Shown: piece by piece, positions 24,542 to 34,581 of the stretch
Numbering within the stretch: the stretch's first letter is position 1
How the letters are laid out: every line of letters starts with the position of its first letter
Source: Variovorax sp. HW608
Lineage (GTDB): Bacteria; Pseudomonadota; Gammaproteobacteria; Burkholderiales; Burkholderiaceae_C
Length of the DNA stretch: 64,000 bases
Assembly (NCBI RefSeq): GCF_900090195.1
Contig: NZ_LT607803.1
Location: 930,001 to 994,000 of the forward strand
Direction: 5' to 3'
Notes under the pieces: model-generated
The model's database searches: none
What the model saw: only the letters and a program-made list of their open reading frames with translations
Told to the model about the DNA's origin: nothing
Program-made: the position numbers and the translations under genes

Positions 24542-25432
24542 ATGAAAGCAGCCCCCTTCGACTACGTCCGCGCGGAGTCTCTCGAACATGCGCTTGATTG
24601 TCTAAGCCAATACGGCATGGATGCCAAGGCAATCGCCGGAGGCCAGAGCCTGGTGCCCATGATGGCGATGCGCCTTGCTCGTCCCACGGTGCTTCTCGAC
24701 ATCTATCGGCTGCCCGAATTGCAGCAAGTGAGCATCGACGCCGACAGGGTCCGCATGGGCGCAACGATCCGCCAGCGGACGGTGGAACACGGGACCGAAC
24801 TTCACGACGCGCTGCCTCTGGTGCGGGACGCTCTGCGATGGGTGGGTCACATCCAGACGCGCAATCGCGGGACTGTGGGGGGCAGCCTGGTCCACGCCGA
24901 TCCCTCGGCCGAATTGCCGCTCGCTGCAACGGTCCTCGATGCGACGCTGCGCCTTCAGAGCCAGGCCGATGGCGAGCGGCAGATTTCCGCGCAGGAGTTC
25001 TTCCTCGGCCCCATGTTCACGGCGACCGGTGAAACCGAATGCCTGGTTGAGATCGAGTGGCCGGTATGGCAAGGCAGTGTTTTCACCGCCTTTGACGAGA
25101 CCTCGATGCGTCACGGCGATTTCGCCATGGCCTCTGCGGCCTGCCAGCTCGAGTTGGACGCGAACGGCATCTGCCGGCGTGCGGCCTTCGGTGTAGGTGG
25201 CGTGGATGGCACGCCGCGCGCTTTTCCCGAGCTGGCACAGCAACTGGTCGGCTATCGCATCGACTCGGGAATGGCCGAGGAGATCTCTCAGGCCGCGCTG
25301 CAGCAGACTGAACCGGGCTCGGACCTGCACGCCAATGCCGACTACCGGCGGCACCTGGGCGTCGTCATGCTCACCCGCGTCCTGCTCAAAGCCGCTCAGG
25401 CGCATCGCGCCTCTCCCGAATTTCAACGCTGA
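24542..25432 (+). CDS. Molybdenum hydroxylase FAD-binding subunit (CoxM-type)
   Basis: A 296-residue CoxM subunit starting MKAAPFDYVRAESLEHALDC. FAD motifs are IAGGQSLVPMMAMRLARP near 33-50 and TRNRGTVGGSLVHADPSAEL near 104-123. It is the closest relative in the window of the broken CoxM at 221-462, so the two operons share ancestry apart from the third copy at 6161. It lies 20 bp before CoxS and is the first gene of a tight seven-gene operon. FAD here passes electrons on to the acceptor. Confidence 0.93.
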   Translation: MKAAPFDYVRAESLEHALDCLSQYGMDAKAIAGGQSLVPMMAMRLARPTVLLDIYRLPELQQVSIDADRVRMGATIRQRTVEHGTELHDALPLVRDALRWVGHIQTRNRGTVGGSLVHADPSAELPLAATVLDATLRLQSQADGERQISAQEFFLGPMFTATGETECLVEIEWPVWQGSVFTAFDETSMRHGDFAMASAACQLELDANGICRRAAFGVGGVDGTPRAFPELAQQLVGYRIDSGMAEEISQAALQQTEPGSDLHANADYRRHLGVVMLTRVLLKAAQAHRASPEFQR

Positions 25433-25452
25433 GACGAGAAAGCCGAATCACT

Positions 25453-25977
25453 ATGCCGTCCTCCCTGGTCACGGTTGAAATCAAGGTCAACGGAGTGATC
25501 CAGCTGCGCTCCATCGAGCCGCGCACCACGCTGGTGGACTTCCTGCGCGACCATCTTGGCCTCACCGGAACCCACGTCGGTTGCGAGCATGGCATCTGCG
25601 GTGCTTGTTCCGTCTTGCTCGACGGCGAGCCCGTGCGTTCCTGCTGCATGTTTGCCGTGCAGGCCGACGGCTTGTCGGTGACCACCGTCGAAGGCCTGGC
25701 GCCGCAGCGCGGGTGCCTGTCCAAGATCCAGGACGCCTTCTGCGAGACCCACGCGATGCAGTGCGGCTACTGCACGCCCGGAATGCTGGTCGCCTGCCAT
25801 GCGTTGGTGGAGCGCACACCGCAGCCCGATGAGGCGCAGATCCGCGACGCGATCGGCGGCAACCTGTGCCGTTGCACCGGCTATCAACAGATCGTCGACG
25901 CGGTGAAGTTGGCCACATCGCCCGGCTACCAGGTCAAGGATGCTCGAGGCAATGGCACGGAGGCTTCGCATGGCTGA
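25453..25977 (+). CDS. Molybdenum hydroxylase [2Fe-2S] subunit (CoxS-type)
   Basis: A 174-residue small subunit. The N-terminal ferredoxin domain has GCEHGICGACSVLLDGEPVR and SCCM; the C-terminal helical domain has QCGYCTPGMLVACHAL and GGNLCRCTGYQQIVDA. All eight cysteines of the two [2Fe-2S] clusters are in place. It overlaps the CoxL gene by 8 bp. The order CoxM-CoxS-CoxL is that of the classical cox operon. Confidence 0.94.
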   Translation: MPSSLVTVEIKVNGVIQLRSIEPRTTLVDFLRDHLGLTGTHVGCEHGICGACSVLLDGEPVRSCCMFAVQADGLSVTTVEGLAPQRGCLSKIQDAFCETHAMQCGYCTPGMLVACHALVERTPQPDEAQIRDAIGGNLCRCTGYQQIVDAVKLATSPGYQVKDARGNGTEASHG

Positions 25978-28387
25978 TCCGAAGCACCCCGCCTACCAGG
26001 CCTTCAAGTACATCGGCCGACACCGCCGGGCCGTCGAGCACCGGCGCTTCGTGACGGGCAACGGCCACTATGCGGCCGATGTTGTCCCGCCGGGACTGCT
26101 TCATGTGGCCATCGTGGCCAGTCCGTATGCGAGCGCCCGGATTCTCTCGATCGATGCTTCGGTGGCGATGGCGATGCCGGGCGTGCACGCAGTGCTGACC
26201 GGCGAGGAGCTCAACGACGCCATCGACCCGATGCTGCCGGGCGTCGATGCGCCCAAGGTCGCGCGCTACCCGTTGGCGCGCGGCGTTGTTCGCTATGCCG
26301 GCGAATGGGTGGTGGCCGTTGTCGCGGAGTCTCGCGCGCTGGCGGAGGATGCCGCGGAGATGGTCGGCGTCGAGTACACGCAGACGCCGCACGTGGTCGA
26401 TCCCGAAGCTGCCATGTCTCCAGATGCGCCCAAGGTGCACCCGGCACATGGCGGCAACATCATCTGGCAGCGCAAGTTCACCTGGGGCAGAGTCGACGAG
26501 CACTTCGCTGCCGCCGAACACCAGTTGAGCTACCGGGTGCGATGGGCACGCAGCTCCACCGTGCCGATCGAGACCTTTGTCGCGACCTGCAGCTGGAACG
26601 ACGCCACGCAGATCCTGGATGTCTGGGCCTCGATCCAGATGCCCAAGTATCCGGACCTGCTGGCCAAATGCCTGCGCCTGCCGGGCAATGGCGTTCGCGT
26701 GCACTACGACGTCGATGTGGGCGGAAGCTACGGCGTCAAGCGGGGTCTCAAGCACACGATCCTGGTGGGCTTCCTGGCCCGCAAGCTGGGCCGTCCGGTG
26801 CGCTTCCTGGAAGACCGCCTGGAGAACATGCGTGGCGGCGACATGCAGGGGCCGGATCGCATCTTCGACGTCACGCTCGCATTCGACAGCGACGGAACGA
26901 TCCAGTCGATGCGCATGCGCGCGATCGATGACATCGGCGCGTACTCGGGACGCTCCCCGCTGCAGCTTGGCAAGCCGGTGGGCGCGATCGTGGGGCCATA
27001 CAAGATCGCCAGCGTCGAGTACGACGCCTATTCGGTGATGACGAACAAGACGCCCCAGGAAGCAGTGCGCGGCTTCGGTCAGGCGCCGACCAACTACGCC
27101 ATCGAAACGGGGATCGACAGGGTCGCGCGCCATCTCGGGATGGACCGCGTGGAACTGCGACGCAAAAACCTCATCCAGAAGGATTCCTTCCCCTACCTGA
27201 TCCCGAGCGGCACGTACTACGACTCGGGCGACTACGAAACAGTAATGGACAAGGCGCTCGCTGCGGCGCCGTATGACGAGTTGGTCAGGCAACGCGAGGC
27301 ACTGCGGGCCAAAGGCTTGTTGGCCGGGATCGGCGTCTCCACCTGCCTGGAACCTTCGGGCGGCAACTCGGCCTTCGAGCCTCTGTTCAATCCGAAGAAC
27401 GAAACCACGACCTGGATGGATTCGTGCCTCATCCGCATCGACCTCAGCGGTGCGGTGACTGCGTTGATGGGCACATCCACCTCCGGGCAGGCGCACGAGA
27501 CGCTGGTGTCGACGGTGGTCGGCGAGGTGCTGCAGCGTGAACCCGACAGCATCCGTGTGCTGCACGCGGACTCGCTCAACTCGCTTCCCTCGAACAGCCC
27601 GGTGGGCAGTCGAATGGCCATCATGCTTGGGGGCGCAGCCGCCGGGGCCGCAAAGATTCTCAAGGACAAGCTGCTCGCCATCGCGGCCCACAACCTGCAG
27701 GCACCGAAGGGAGCATTGAGCTACGAGGATGGCAACGTCTTTCTCAAGGACGATCCTGCTCGCAGGATGCGCTGGGATGCACTGGTCGAGATCGCCCACC
27801 GCAAGTACCACTGCTTGCCCGAGGGCATGGAGCCCGGCCTGCAGGAGAAGTTCTGCTGGGAAGTACCCACGGGCGGAAAGATGCCAACCGAAGACGGGCG
27901 GGTGCAGATGTACCCCTGCCATTCCTTCGAATCCCACGTGGTGCTCGCGAGCATCGACCCCCAGACGGGCAAGACGCACCTGCATCGATACGCGGTCGGC
28001 CACGACTGCGGCGTCATGATCAGCCCCGACGTGGTCCATGGCATGACCTATGGCGGCGTCGCCCATGGCCTGGGCGCCGCACTGCTGGAGAAGTTCGCCT
28101 TCTCCGAAGAAGGGCAGTTGCTGTCGGGCACCTTCATGGACTATCTCCTGCCGAGTGCGGAAGAGGTGCCGTCAATCACCATCGTCGACCACTGCACGCC
28201 ATCACCGCTGACAGCCTTCGGCCAGAAGGGCTCGGGGGAGGCCGGGTACCTCGGCGGCCCAGCCGTGATCGCCAGCGCGATCAATGACGCACTCGACCCA
28301 GTGGGCGCAAACATCAATGAACTTCCCATGACACCACAAGCCGTATGGCGCGCGCTGCGCGCGGCGGGGGTGAAAGAATCCCAATGA
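25970..28387 (+). CDS. Molybdenum hydroxylase large subunit (CoxL-type)
   Basis: An 805-residue molybdopterin-binding catalytic subunit. It has HRRAVEHRRFVTGNGHY at the N-terminus, DVDVGGSYGVKRGLKH around the molybdopterin loop, AVRGFGQAPTNYAIE as the active-site loop and GQKGSGEAGYLGGPA with the catalytic glutamate. ATG 25970 is preferred because GGAGG lies 6 bp upstream; an ATG ten codons earlier is possible. The active loop differs from both CO dehydrogenase (AYRCSFR) and the CoxL at 7602 (SPYRGAGR), and the GGSYGVK loop has Tyr where many have Phe. The two enzymes therefore probably act on different substrates. Its stop overlaps the next gene (ATGA). Confidence 0.93.
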   Translation: MADPKHPAYQAFKYIGRHRRAVEHRRFVTGNGHYAADVVPPGLLHVAIVASPYASARILSIDASVAMAMPGVHAVLTGEELNDAIDPMLPGVDAPKVARYPLARGVVRYAGEWVVAVVAESRALAEDAAEMVGVEYTQTPHVVDPEAAMSPDAPKVHPAHGGNIIWQRKFTWGRVDEHFAAAEHQLSYRVRWARSSTVPIETFVATCSWNDATQILDVWASIQMPKYPDLLAKCLRLPGNGVRVHYDVDVGGSYGVKRGLKHTILVGFLARKLGRPVRFLEDRLENMRGGDMQGPDRIFDVTLAFDSDGTIQSMRMRAIDDIGAYSGRSPLQLGKPVGAIVGPYKIASVEYDAYSVMTNKTPQEAVRGFGQAPTNYAIETGIDRVARHLGMDRVELRRKNLIQKDSFPYLIPSGTYYDSGDYETVMDKALAAAPYDELVRQREALRAKGLLAGIGVSTCLEPSGGNSAFEPLFNPKNETTTWMDSCLIRIDLSGAVTALMGTSTSGQAHETLVSTVVGEVLQREPDSIRVLHADSLNSLPSNSPVGSRMAIMLGGAAAGAAKILKDKLLAIAAHNLQAPKGALSYEDGNVFLKDDPARRMRWDALVEIAHRKYHCLPEGMEPGLQEKFCWEVPTGGKMPTEDGRVQMYPCHSFESHVVLASIDPQTGKTHLHRYAVGHDCGVMISPDVVHGMTYGGVAHGLGAALLEKFAFSEEGQLLSGTFMDYLLPSAEEVPSITIVDHCTPSPLTAFGQKGSGEAGYLGGPAVIASAINDALDPVGANINELPMTPQAVWRALRAAGVKESQ

Positions 28388-29208
28388 ACAGCACCGACAT
28401 CCATCGGCGCCGCGTGCGCGCCCACCACGGGGAGGTGGCCGTCCGCCTGCAGGGCAACCCGGAGAACCCGGCAGTCGTCATGACCCACTCCATTCTTTCG
28501 TCCGCTTCCATGTGGGGTGAACAGGCTGCGCTGCTTGCCGCTCAAGGGTGGTACGTGGTGCGTATCGATACCACCGGACACGGCGATTCGCCCACACCGA
28601 CGGTGGAAGCAGTCACGATGGACGGCCTCGCATCGGACACCGTCGCGGTGATGGATGCGCTGGGCATCGCTCGGGCGCACTATGTTGGACTTTCCCTCGG
28701 CGGAATGAGTGGCTTCGGGCTGGGCATCCATCACGGCGCGCGAATCCTGAGCCTCGTGCTGTGCGATGCGCGGGCTGATGCGCCACCGGCGGTGGCCGCG
28801 CCCTGGGACGAACGCATCGCCCTTGCCGAGCGGCACGGGACCTGCGAGCCGCTTGCCGCGCCGACGATTGAGCGCTGGTTCGGCAAGGAATTCGTGACAG
28901 CGAACCGCAAGATCGCTGAGCGCTTTCAGGGCATCGCTGCGACCACCTCAGTCAAGGGATTCGTCGCTTGCGCCCGAGCGATTCAGGGTCTCGAGTACCT
29001 CGCGGACGCGGCAGGCATTGCGACGCCCGTGACCCTGATCGTCGGCTCGAACGATGGTGTGCTGCCCGATGCCATGCGGGACCTGCAGCAGCGCATTGCC
29101 GGCTCAGCGCTCGAGACGATCCCCAACGCTGGACATCTTCCCAATGTCGACCAGCCCGCTGCATTCAACGCAGCGCTGCTACGGCACTTTGAGCAGGTCC
29201 GCAAGTAA
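28384..29208 (+). CDS. Alpha/beta hydrolase, 3-oxoadipate enol-lactonase-like
   Basis: A 274-residue hydrolase with nucleophile elbow VGLSLGGMSG, acid in VGSNDGVLP and histidine in NAGHLPNV; DTTGHGDSPTP follows the first strands. ATG 28384 overlaps the CoxL stop by four bases. It is a paralogue of 11641 and 36984 and holds the same position relative to a Mo-hydroxylase in this second operon. It may hydrolyse the product of the hydroxylated substrate, such as a lactone, lactam-derived ester or 1,3-diketone. Confidence 0.86.
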   Translation: MNSTDIHRRRVRAHHGEVAVRLQGNPENPAVVMTHSILSSASMWGEQAALLAAQGWYVVRIDTTGHGDSPTPTVEAVTMDGLASDTVAVMDALGIARAHYVGLSLGGMSGFGLGIHHGARILSLVLCDARADAPPAVAAPWDERIALAERHGTCEPLAAPTIERWFGKEFVTANRKIAERFQGIAATTSVKGFVACARAIQGLEYLADAAGIATPVTLIVGSNDGVLPDAMRDLQQRIAGSALETIPNAGHLPNVDQPAAFNAALLRHFEQVRK

Positions 29209-29237
29209 TCCCTTCGCAACTCACCACGGAGACCTTC

Positions 29238-29972
29238 ATGCATCCGCATCTGATCATCGAGCAGCAGGACCGCCTTCTGTCTGTGACCCTCAACCGCACC
29301 GAAGACAACGGCGTCTCGGACAGTATGGCCTCGGCACTGTCTCAATTGCTGGCAAAAGCACATGAGACCGCGGATGCCGTCCTGCTTCGCAGCGCCGGCC
29401 CGGACTTCTGCACTGGCCGCATCCGCGATGCGGGCACCACGCCACCCGCTTCCGAGGCCTACACCCGTCGCGACGAGTACGACGGGATCTTCGGCAGCTA
29501 CCAGGCCATGCGGGGCGCGAAGGTACCGATCATCGGCGTCATCAAAGGCCGCTGCATGGGCTTCGGCACCGCCATCGCTTCCCTTTGCGATGTCAGTTTC
29601 GCCAGCGATACCGCCACCTTCAACATTCCCGAGATCGGTCACAACGTCATGCCGACGATGGTGATGTCGGCGGTGTACGACCGCATGAACCGGAACGCAA
29701 TCCTATGGATGGCGTACTCCACCGACTTCATCGACGCGCAGCGGGCACTGGCCTATGGACTCGTGAGCCAGGTGGTCCCGGACGCGACGCTGGACGCGGA
29801 GGTGGCTCGCTTCGTAGACGTGCTGCTGTCTCGCCCGCGTCCCGCGATCCTGGGCCTGAAGGAGTACCTGCGCGTTGCGCCTCGCATGGACGAGCAGGGC
29901 GCCATCGACTACGCACGCAGTCTGCACTCCATGGTCAACACGGCCGCCGCCATGAAGAAGAACGCGCATTGA
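29238..29972 (+). CDS. Enoyl-CoA hydratase/isomerase family protein
   Basis: A 244-residue crotonase-fold protein. The oxyanion-hole segments are GPDFCTGRIRDAG and KGRCMGFGTAIASLCDVSFAS, and the catalytic-acid region is FNIPEIGHNVMPT. The first oxyanion segment, usually FSAGAD, is altered (FCTGRI), so activity may differ from a standard hydratase, for example isomerase or C-C lyase. It lies 29 bp after the hydrolase and 7 bp before CoxG. It could partner the feruloyl-CoA synthetase at 39737, which has no hydratase next to it. Confidence 0.85.
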   Translation: MHPHLIIEQQDRLLSVTLNRTEDNGVSDSMASALSQLLAKAHETADAVLLRSAGPDFCTGRIRDAGTTPPASEAYTRRDEYDGIFGSYQAMRGAKVPIIGVIKGRCMGFGTAIASLCDVSFASDTATFNIPEIGHNVMPTMVMSAVYDRMNRNAILWMAYSTDFIDAQRALAYGLVSQVVPDATLDAEVARFVDVLLSRPRPAILGLKEYLRVAPRMDEQGAIDYARSLHSMVNTAAAMKKNAH

Positions 29973-29979
29973 GGCGGTC

Positions 29980-30684
29980 ATGGATATCACCGGAACCCAA
30001 ACCATCGCAGCTCCGCGCCAGCGCGTCTGGGATGCGCTGAACGATCCTGACATTCTCAAAAGGAGCCTGCCCGGCTGTGAATCGGTCGAGCGTGCTTCCG
30101 ACGAGGAATTCAAGGTGATCATGTCTGCGGCGATCGGCCCCCTGCGCGCACGCTTCAAGGGCCTGCTCAAGATGTCCGATGTTCAGGCGCCGGAATCCTG
30201 CACGATGGTCTTCGAGGGCCAGGGTGGCGCTGTCGGCTTCGGAAGGGGAAATTCCTCCGTCAAGCTGACTGAATCGAATGGGCAGACCGAACTCACCTAT
30301 GTCGCCAACGCGCAGGTCGGAGGAAAGCTCGCACAGGTCGGATCCCGGCTTATCGACAGCGTCGCTCGCAAGATGGCCGATGACTTCTTCAAGGCATTCA
30401 ATGCGCAGTTGGCCGGCGTGCCAGCTGCGGCGAAGAACGCTGTCGCCGCACCGGTGGCGGCGATAGTGAAGGAGCATGCCACCCAGCCGGTTGGCGCTTC
30501 CGTAGAGCAGCCGATAGCGCACGCAGCGGCAGGCGCTCCCTTCGTCCCCACGACGGCAGTTGTCGCTGCAACGCAACCCGATGCAAGCACCCCCATGGTG
30601 GTCATGGTCCCTGGTTGGTGGCTGGCCGTTTCCGCCGTCATTGGCTCGATTGCCACCCTGGCCGGCGCGCTGCTCGCACGCTGA
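29980..30684 (+). CDS. CoxG-type SRPBCC protein with C-terminal membrane segment
   Basis: A 234-residue CoxG-family protein. The SRPBCC domain (APRQRVWDALNDPDILKRSL, PGCESVE, YVANAQVGGKLAQVGSRLID) is followed by an Ala/Pro/Thr-rich linker and one hydrophobic stretch, about WWLAVSAVIGSIATLAGALL, at the C-terminus. It is a paralogue of 15917-16684, with one fewer membrane segment. Being inside the M-S-L operon, it is the natural membrane-recruitment partner of the hydroxylase at 24542-28387. Confidence 0.87.
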   Translation: MDITGTQTIAAPRQRVWDALNDPDILKRSLPGCESVERASDEEFKVIMSAAIGPLRARFKGLLKMSDVQAPESCTMVFEGQGGAVGFGRGNSSVKLTESNGQTELTYVANAQVGGKLAQVGSRLIDSVARKMADDFFKAFNAQLAGVPAAAKNAVAAPVAAIVKEHATQPVGASVEQPIAHAAAGAPFVPTTAVVAATQPDASTPMVVMVPGWWLAVSAVIGSIATLAGALLAR

Positions 30685-30708
30685 ACGGCGCCTTCTCCAA
30701 AGCTTGAG

Positions 30709-31725
30709 ATGGAAACAGACAAGAAGCATCTCGGCATCAGACGGCGCACCCTCGTCTTCGCCGCCGGCGGCATGGGCGCCGCCGCTGGAACGCAGGCCCA
30801 GTTGGCTCAGTTGGCCCAGGGGCCACAGGGCCCCCATGTCGTGAAGATCATCGTCGGGTTCCCTGCTGCACAGGCCACCGACGTCGTTGCCCGGCTGCTC
30901 GCCGACAAGCTGCCGGCGGTGACCGGTGGCAACTACATCGTCGACAACAGGCCGGGCCGCGGCGGTAGCCTCGCGATGGGCGCGCTCGCGAGGTCACCCG
31001 CCGACGGAAGCGTCATGATGCTTGCGCACATGTCGGCTGTAGCGACCAATCCACACATGTACAAGTCGGTGCCCTATGATCCGTTGAAGGATTTCGAAGC
31101 CGTCGGCTTGTTGGCCGATCTCCCGTTCGTGCTTGTGTGCCATCCATCGATGCCGTTCAACACCATCGAGCAGTTGGTGCGCTACGCCAAGGAGAACCCC
31201 GGCAAGTTGACGAACGCATCCTCCGGCAACGGGACGGTCTCCCATCTGGCCATGGAAGATTTCAAGGCCCGCGCCGGCATAGACATCCTGCATGTGCCAT
31301 ACAAGGGCAGCGGCCCGGGACTTGCGGATGTGGTCGCGGGCCAGGTGTCCCTGGCTTTGGAGACTGCTGCGGCTGTGCAGCCGTTCATTCAATCCGGCCG
31401 CCTCAAGGCTCTCGGTACCGGCACCACCAAGCGCCTGAGCACGATGCCGAACGTGGTCCCCATCGCTGAACAGGGCTTCGAGGGCTTCAGTGCCGTCACA
31501 TGGTTGATGCTTCTCTACCCCGCCGGCACCGACAAGCACTTGGTGTCAAACACATTTGCGGCGATGAACAAGGCTCTGCAGACGCCCGAGGTTGACGCCA
31601 GGATGCGGCAAATCGGTGTCATTCCGCGGTTCAGCGCCAGTACGGCTGAAGCCGCCGCGTTCATTGGCAGCGAGTACGCTCATTGGGGAGAGGTAGTCAG
31701 GCGCAGCGGGGTCCGACTCGACTAG
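30709..31725 (+). CDS. Bug/TctC-type periplasmic substrate-binding protein
   Basis: A 338-residue Bug-family receptor. The N-terminus (KKHLGIRRRTLVFAAGGMGA) resembles a twin-arginine leader. Family motifs are IIVGFPAAQATDVVARLLAD, VDNRPGRGGSLAMGA and HVPYKGSGPGLADVVAGQVS. The first-lobe motif GFPAAQATD differs from the usual P-Y-P-A-G-G, so the ligand pocket is probably different. It is the last gene of the operon that starts at 24542. No clear terminator follows; a GCATGCG/CGCATGC pair about 20 bp apart lies downstream. Confidence 0.87.
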   Translation: METDKKHLGIRRRTLVFAAGGMGAAAGTQAQLAQLAQGPQGPHVVKIIVGFPAAQATDVVARLLADKLPAVTGGNYIVDNRPGRGGSLAMGALARSPADGSVMMLAHMSAVATNPHMYKSVPYDPLKDFEAVGLLADLPFVLVCHPSMPFNTIEQLVRYAKENPGKLTNASSGNGTVSHLAMEDFKARAGIDILHVPYKGSGPGLADVVAGQVSLALETAAAVQPFIQSGRLKALGTGTTKRLSTMPNVVPIAEQGFEGFSAVTWLMLLYPAGTDKHLVSNTFAAMNKALQTPEVDARMRQIGVIPRFSASTAEAAAFIGSEYAHWGEVVRRSGVRLD

Positions 31726-31821
31726 TGAGATGGGAGCGCGCCTCAGCATGCGTTCTAGCGTGCCCAGGCCCACGCATGCCTGTGCTTTGGATCAACACGA
31801 TGCCTGTTCTCTCGAAGAGGG

Positions 31822-33423
31822 CTAGGTCAAAAGGGCGCCCGCCTCGCCGCGCTCCAGCCTGAACACGCCCACGGCTTGCGCCAGCCGGTCCGCCTGTTCC
31901 TGCATGGACTGCGTGGCGGCGGCCGCCTCTTCCACCAGTGCCGCGTTCTGCTGCGCCACCTGGTCCATCTGCGTGATGGCCTGGTTGATCTGCTCGATAC
32001 CCTGCGTCTGCTCGTGGCTGGCGGTGGTGATCTCGCCGATGATGTCGGTCACCCGCTTGACGCTGCCCACAATTTCTCCCATGGTCTTTCCGGCTTCGCC
32101 GACCAATGCGGTGCCGGAATGGACCTTGCCGACCGAGTCGTCGATCAGGCCCTTGATCTCTTTGGCCGCGGCCGCGGAGCGCTGGGCGAGATTGCGCACC
32201 TCCGAAGCCACCACCGCAAAGCCCCTGCCCTGCTCGCCTGCGCGCGCAGCTTCAACTGCGGCATTGAGCGCCAGGATGTTGGTCTGGAAGGCGATGCCAT
32301 CGATCACGCCGATGATGTCGACGATCTTTTTGGAGGAAGCATGAATCGAAGCCATGGTCTCCACCACCTGGCTCACCACATCACCTCCCTTCACCGCCAC
32401 TTCGGAGGCCGAGAGCGCGAGCAGGTTGGCCTGGCGCGCGTTGTCCGCGTTCTGCTTGACGGTGCTGGTGAGCTCCTCCATCGAGGCTGCGGTCTGCTCC
32501 AGCGAGCTCGCCTGCTGTTCGGTGCGCGATGAAAGGTCGTGGTTGCCCGAAGCGATCTCGCCGGACGCCGTGGCAATCGCATCGCTCGAGTGCTTGATCT
32601 GCACCACCACCTCCGTGAGCTGCGCCTGCATCTGCTTGATCGAATGCAGCACGCTTCCGTCTTGGGCCGAGCTTGCCTGCACGCCGACGGTCAGATCGCC
32701 TCCGGCGATGCGGCCCACCACCTCGGCGGCATAACCCGGCTCGCCGCCGAGCTGCCGCGAGAGCAGGCGGGCCACGACTCCGCCCAGGCCCACGCTGACG
32801 ATCATGCTCACCAGCGCCACCCCCAGCATGAGCAGGCGAGAGGTCTTGTAAGTACTCTCCGCGTCTTCCATGCTCGCCTTGGCCTTACCGTCGGCGTAGG
32901 CCACCATTTTCGCCATCACCTCCTCCACCGGGCGCATCTCGTTGAGCAGTTGCGCGCTCTCCTCGGCCACACGGCCTTCGAATTGCGAGCTGTCCAGCGG
33001 CTGCCTGGAGATCAGCTCGACAAATTCGCCCAAGCGCTTGCCCGCCCGCTGAATGAGCGTCTCGTACTGCTGGTAGAGCCTGGTGCCCTCCTCGCTCGCG
33101 AGCAGCACCGGCTTGATCTCGGCCATGTACGCGCCCAGGTCTGCCCCGGCCTTCTTGAACTCCGCGATGCCGGCATTTCGCTCGCCCTTCGTGGAGGCCG
33201 ACAGCAGGCCCATTTGCGCTCGGCCGCCGTAGGCGAGCTGGATGTTGGCCGCCTGTACCGCCCGGAGGGTGCGTATCTCGTGGTTGTAGAGCCGCTCGGT
33301 CGAGGCGTTGAGGCGGCCCATGTGAAAGATGCCGATCGCGCTGACCAGCGCACCCAGCATCGCGACCATCAGAAAGGCGAGGATCAGCTTGACGCTGACA
33401 CGAAGTTCTTGAAACCAACGCAT
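31822..33423 (-). CDS. Methyl-accepting chemotaxis protein (Tar/Tsr-like)
   Basis: A 533-residue chemoreceptor. A first transmembrane helix (about 14-35, [20 protein letters not shown]) is followed by a periplasmic four-helix-bundle sensor (about 36-190), a second helix ([19 protein letters not shown]), HAMP and the cytoplasmic signalling domain. The hairpin tip [20 protein letters not shown] and [18 protein letters not shown] are intact. The C-terminus ends ALLT with no NWETF-type pentapeptide, so CheR/CheB docking through that tail is not expected. It is a single gene in the catabolic region and may guide cells to the substrate of the flanking operons. Confidence 0.93.
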   Translation of the reverse strand: MRWFQELRVSVKLILAFLMVAMLGALVSAIGIFHMGRLNASTERLYNHEIRTLRAVQAANIQLAYGGRAQMGLLSASTKGERNAGIAEFKKAGADLGAYMAEIKPVLLASEEGTRLYQQYETLIQRAGKRLGEFVELISRQPLDSSQFEGRVAEESAQLLNEMRPVEEVMAKMVAYADGKAKASMEDAESTYKTSRLLMLGVALVSMIVSVGLGGVVARLLSRQLGGEPGYAAEVVGRIAGGDLTVGVQASSAQDGSVLHSIKQMQAQLTEVVVQIKHSSDAIATASGEIASGNHDLSSRTEQQASSLEQTAASMEELTSTVKQNADNARQANLLALSASEVAVKGGDVVSQVVETMASIHASSKKIVDIIGVIDGIAFQTNILALNAAVEAARAGEQGRGFAVVASEVRNLAQRSAAAAKEIKGLIDDSVGKVHSGTALVGEAGKTMGEIVGSVKRVTDIIGEITTASHEQTQGIEQINQAITQMDQVAQQNAALVEEAAAATQSMQEQADRLAQAVGVFRLERGEAGALLT

Positions 33424-33545
33424 GTTCTTCTTCCTTCGAGGCCATCGAATGAGGCCGGACCAAGCGTTTATCGGCGCGACACGCCGGAACTTGAGAGCCG
33501 TCCAGCACTCGGCCCAGTCCCTACGTGCACCCGACTGGCGATCAC

Positions 33546-34478
33546 TTACGCTTCGAGCCGGGCTTCCCAGGTGCCTTCATTGACCATGGTCGTGATCAGT
33601 TGCGCGCATGCCCGGAAGACCGCCGCCGCTGCCGAAGAAAGCTCGGTACCGGGAAACCGAGCCAGATAGATGGAGCGGCGCAGCTCCGGCTTGACGATAG
33701 GTCGTGACACGAGCTTCCCCAGAGCTCGCTCATCCACGGTGGCCATCGGCGGCAGCAAGCAAAAGCCTAGACCCTGCTGGGCAAGCGCCTTGATGGAAGC
33801 GACCGCGTCGATCTCGACGGACACCTTGAGCAACAAGCCATGCTGCTTTGCCAAGTCGTCCAGCTGATCGCGTACGCCGTAACCCTTGTGCTGGACGATC
33901 AGGGGCAGTTGCGCAACATCGCCCAGGCCCAGGGGGACGTCCGGCGGCAGGCGCCGCATGCTTTCAGGAGAACCGCACAAATCGAGGCGCTCGGACAGGA
34001 TCTCCAGGAGCTCAAGCGACTTGACGGTCTTTGGTCGATACATCAGCGCAAAATCGACTTGACCCTTCTGGAGCCAGTCACTGACCACGCCCACCATGGG
34101 CTCAACGATGTGCACCCGGATGCCGGGGTATGTTTCCGCGACAAGGGTGACCAGGCGTGCACTCATGAAGGCGCTCAGCGTCGTGGAGATACCGACCCGC
34201 ACCTCGCCCGCGGGCTCGTAGCCCGCCCCACGAACGAACTGGCGCAAATCCCTGAACTGGGCAAGCAGCGCAGACGCACGCTCAAAAAGCCGCTGGCCTG
34301 CCTCCGTGGGTCGCACGCCGCGGTTGTTCCGGACAAGCAGTGGAACTCCAATGTCCAGCTCGAGCGATTTGATGTGTTGCGTGAGCGCGGGCTGCACGAT
34401 GTGAACCCGCTCCGAGGCCCGCGTCAGCGAGCCTTCCTCCACGACGGCGACAAAGATTTCGAGCTGGCGAAGGTTCAT
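33546..34478 (-). CDS. LysR-family transcriptional regulator
   Basis: A 310-residue LysR regulator. The helix-turn-helix lies in [20 protein letters not shown] and [20 protein letters not shown]; the effector domain starts near residue 90 ([19 protein letters not shown]). The V-Q-P-A-L-T-Q-H-I form is shared with regulators of aromatic catabolism. It lies downstream of and in the same direction as the Rieske oxygenase (104 bp apart), so it could be transcribed with it or from its own promoter. Probable target: the Rieske/hydrolase genes at 34582-36778. Confidence 0.9.
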   Translation of the reverse strand: MNLRQLEIFVAVVEEGSLTRASERVHIVQPALTQHIKSLELDIGVPLLVRNNRGVRPTEAGQRLFERASALLAQFRDLRQFVRGAGYEPAGEVRVGISTTLSAFMSARLVTLVAETYPGIRVHIVEPMVGVVSDWLQKGQVDFALMYRPKTVKSLELLEILSERLDLCGSPESMRRLPPDVPLGLGDVAQLPLIVQHKGYGVRDQLDDLAKQHGLLLKVSVEIDAVASIKALAQQGLGFCLLPPMATVDERALGKLVSRPIVKPELRRSIYLARFPGTELSSAAAAVFRACAQLITTMVNEGTWEARLEA

Positions 34479-34581
34479 CGTCCGGACTTGCCACTATTGC
34501 GCGCCCGGGGTCCAGGCGAATGTCTTCCTGCTCGAATGATGCCAGACCGTGAGTTCCGCGTGTGCCCTCCTCCAACCGGCG

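Noticed and set aside
25934..28066. 710-codon minus-strand frame opposite the second CoxL
   Set aside because: Shadow of a strong plus-strand gene; composition is not protein-like.
31745..31800. GCATGCG/CGCATGC pair downstream of the Bug gene as a terminator
   Set aside because: Arms are about 20 bp apart and no T-run follows.
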